Assembly (NCBI GenBank): GCA_013697245.1
Contig: JACCXH010000051.1
Span: forward strand, 124,001-188,000
Length of the DNA: 64,000 nt
Source: Bacteroidota bacterium
GTDB lineage: Bacteria; Bacteroidota; Bacteroidia; B-17B0; Aurantibacillaceae
Reading direction: 5' to 3'
The notes beneath the pieces are model-generated. The model was not told the origin of the DNA, did no database searches, and saw nothing but the letters and a program-made list of their open reading frames with translations. The translations under genes were made by a program, and so were the position numbers. This document shows, one piece after another, positions 62,886 to 64,000 of this stretch (its first letter is position 1; each line of letters begins with the position of its first letter).

Positions 62886-62994
62886 TAGCCGTTATTTTCA
62901 CGAATTAACGCTAAATCGCGATTTACACTAATACTATATGAATTCAATTGGCTTTAAAATTTTTGTTAGTGAAAATTCGTGTAATTAGTGGCTA
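62886..62994. repeat. AGCCACGAATT-type inverted-repeat element, copy 2 (109 bp)
   Basis: The left end TAGCCGTTATTTTCACGAATT and the right end AAAATTCGTGTAATTAGTGGCTA are inverted repeats of one another and match the ends at 54504-54670. The interior contains the 14-bp perfect palindrome TAAATCGCGATTTA. No coding capacity. It follows the receptor gene by 14 bp and precedes the saccharopine dehydrogenase-like gene. Confidence 0.75.
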
Positions 62995-63027
62995 TTATCT
63001 TTTCTAAAATTGTAATTTTGTGCCTGT

Positions 63028-64000
63028 ATGACAAAAATTTTAATAATCGGGGCCGGGCGCTCTACTGTTTCATTGATAGATTATTTGCTAAAGAACTCTT
63101 TGGTTTATGATTGGAAAATAACTGTAGCAGACGTTGATATAAAATTAGCACAAGAAAAAATTGCCAATCACCCAAATGGAAAAGCCATTAGTTTTGATAT
63201 TAAGAACGAAGAAAAACGCCGTTTAATTATTATTGAACATGATTTTATAATATCCATGTTACCTGCCTTTATGCATGCCGATGTTGCAAGGGATTGTGTG
63301 GAGTTTGGCAAACATATGGCCACAGCCAGTTATGTGAGTGCCGATATGAAAGCCTTGGATAATGAAGCAAAGAAAAAAAATACCATCTTATTAAATGAGT
63401 GCGGCCTTGATCCGGGAATTGATCATGCCAGCGCTATGAAATTAATTGATGAGATAAAACACCAGGGAGGTGAAGTATTGTCTTTCAAATCGTACTGCGG
63501 TGGTTTAGTAGCGCCGGAAAGTAACGATAATCCCTGGGGATATAAATTTAGCTGGAACCCGCGCAACGTTGTTTTAGCAGGGCAAGGCACCGCACAATAT
63601 TTGCACGAAGGCCAATTAAAATTCATTCCTTACAATCGTTTATATACACAAAGCGATATTGTTGAAATGGATGGATATGGAAAATTTGATGCGTATGCTA
63701 ACCGCGATAGTATAAGTTATATAGAGGCGTACGGTTTGGAGAATATTAAAACAATGGTAAGAGGCACACTGCGTCAGTATGGTTATTGTAAAGCATGGAA
63801 TGTATTTGTGAAGTTGGGATTAACAGATGATTCTTCAAAAATAACACATGCCAATAAATTAACATATACATCATTACTTGGTTCATTTCTTCCTCCCGCA
63901 AGTGGGAACTTAAAAGAGCGACTAAAAAATTTTATGGGCGATGCCTGGGATGCGGAGATCGAAAAACAAATGGAGTATTTGGAATTATTCTCTGATAAAA
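63028..64000 (+). CDS. Saccharopine dehydrogenase-like protein (partial, C-terminus beyond right edge)
   Basis: The 324 codons visible begin MTKILIIGAGRSTVSLIDYLL, a Rossmann NAD(P) site, followed by ADVDIKLAQEKIANHPNGKAISFDI and NTILLNECGLDPGIDHASAMKLIDEIKHQGGEVLSFKSYCGGLVAPESNDNPWGYKFSWNPRNVVLAGQG. This is the saccharopine dehydrogenase family pattern, used in lysine or related amino acid metabolism. A TAATTTTG box (63013-63020) lies a few bases before the ATG, so leaderless or very short-leader transcription is possible. The C-terminus lies outside the window. Confidence 0.9.
   Translation, partial: MTKILIIGAGRSTVSLIDYLLKNSLVYDWKITVADVDIKLAQEKIANHPNGKAISFDIKNEEKRRLIIIEHDFIISMLPAFMHADVARDCVEFGKHMATASYVSADMKALDNEAKKKNTILLNECGLDPGIDHASAMKLIDEIKHQGGEVLSFKSYCGGLVAPESNDNPWGYKFSWNPRNVVLAGQGTAQYLHEGQLKFIPYNRLYTQSDIVEMDGYGKFDAYANRDSISYIEAYGLENIKTMVRGTLRQYGYCKAWNVFVKLGLTDDSSKITHANKLTYTSLLGSFLPPASGNLKERLKNFMGDAWDAEIEKQMEYLELFSDK

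Overview
The window looks like chromosome from an AT-rich member of the Bacteroidota, probably an environmental Flavobacteriales/Sphingobacteriales-type lineage. This rests on: two large secreted proteins ending in type IX secretion (T9SS) sorting domains; a complete Bacteroidota-type moxR-batABCDE operon; adjacent pdhA and pdhC without pdhB; carboxypeptidase-regulatory-domain TonB receptors; many Cys-lipobox lipoproteins; few Shine-Dalgarno sequences; and a few TAnnTTTG-type promoter boxes. I see no tRNA, rRNA, CRISPR array or prophage.

Layout. 1-1.6 kb: hflX (cut by the left edge) and a SirB-like/cytochrome c fusion. 1.8-7.7 kb: a secreted two-domain amidohydrolase and a smaller amidohydrolase-like protein, split by a DUF559 nuclease-like gene between inverted C5/G5 palindromes, then pdxA. 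7.8-16.2 kb: the bat operon, with two different palindromic repeats at gene junctions. 16.2-20.2 kb: envelope genes around lipA. 20.3-23.7 kb: OsmC, a flippase and an L,D-transpeptidase. 23.8-31.5 kb: a ten-gene, one-strand glycan-modification cluster with tandem FdtA-like cupins, two methyltransferases, a PglD-like acetyltransferase, a PhyH-type oxygenase, two related cytosolic beta-propeller proteins, a FemAB-like acyltransferase and a polyprenyl-phosphate glycosyltransferase.

31.6-36 kb: dnaB, a hydroxyacid dehydrogenase, a small lipoprotein and a stand-alone LuxE-like acyl-activating enzyme. 36-42.6 kb: one 2191-residue beta-helix/Ig-like T9SS protein. 42.6-47 kb: pyrB, a DinB-fold protein, pyrR, dtd, a lipoprotein and a crotonase. 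47-50.5 kb: a duplicated-LamG T9SS protein divergent from an AraC regulator. 50.6-54.5 kb: pyruvate dehydrogenase E2 and E1-alpha and a dipeptide epimerase. 54.7-58.6 kb: folC, a TonB-like protein, exbD, exbB and a small membrane protein. 58.7-64 kb: a lytic transglycosylase with LysM domains, a TonB-dependent receptor and a saccharopine-dehydrogenase-like gene cut by the right edge.

The most unusual material is (a) the inverted-repeat DUF559 cassette, which supplies the only usable start codons of the next gene; (b) at least three other families of small inverted-repeat elements at gene junctions; (c) the glycan cluster with its paired beta-propeller proteins; and (d) two overlapping, mutually exclusive hairpins directly before pyrB, downstream of pyrR. 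Functions are assigned from motifs read by eye; no database search was run.
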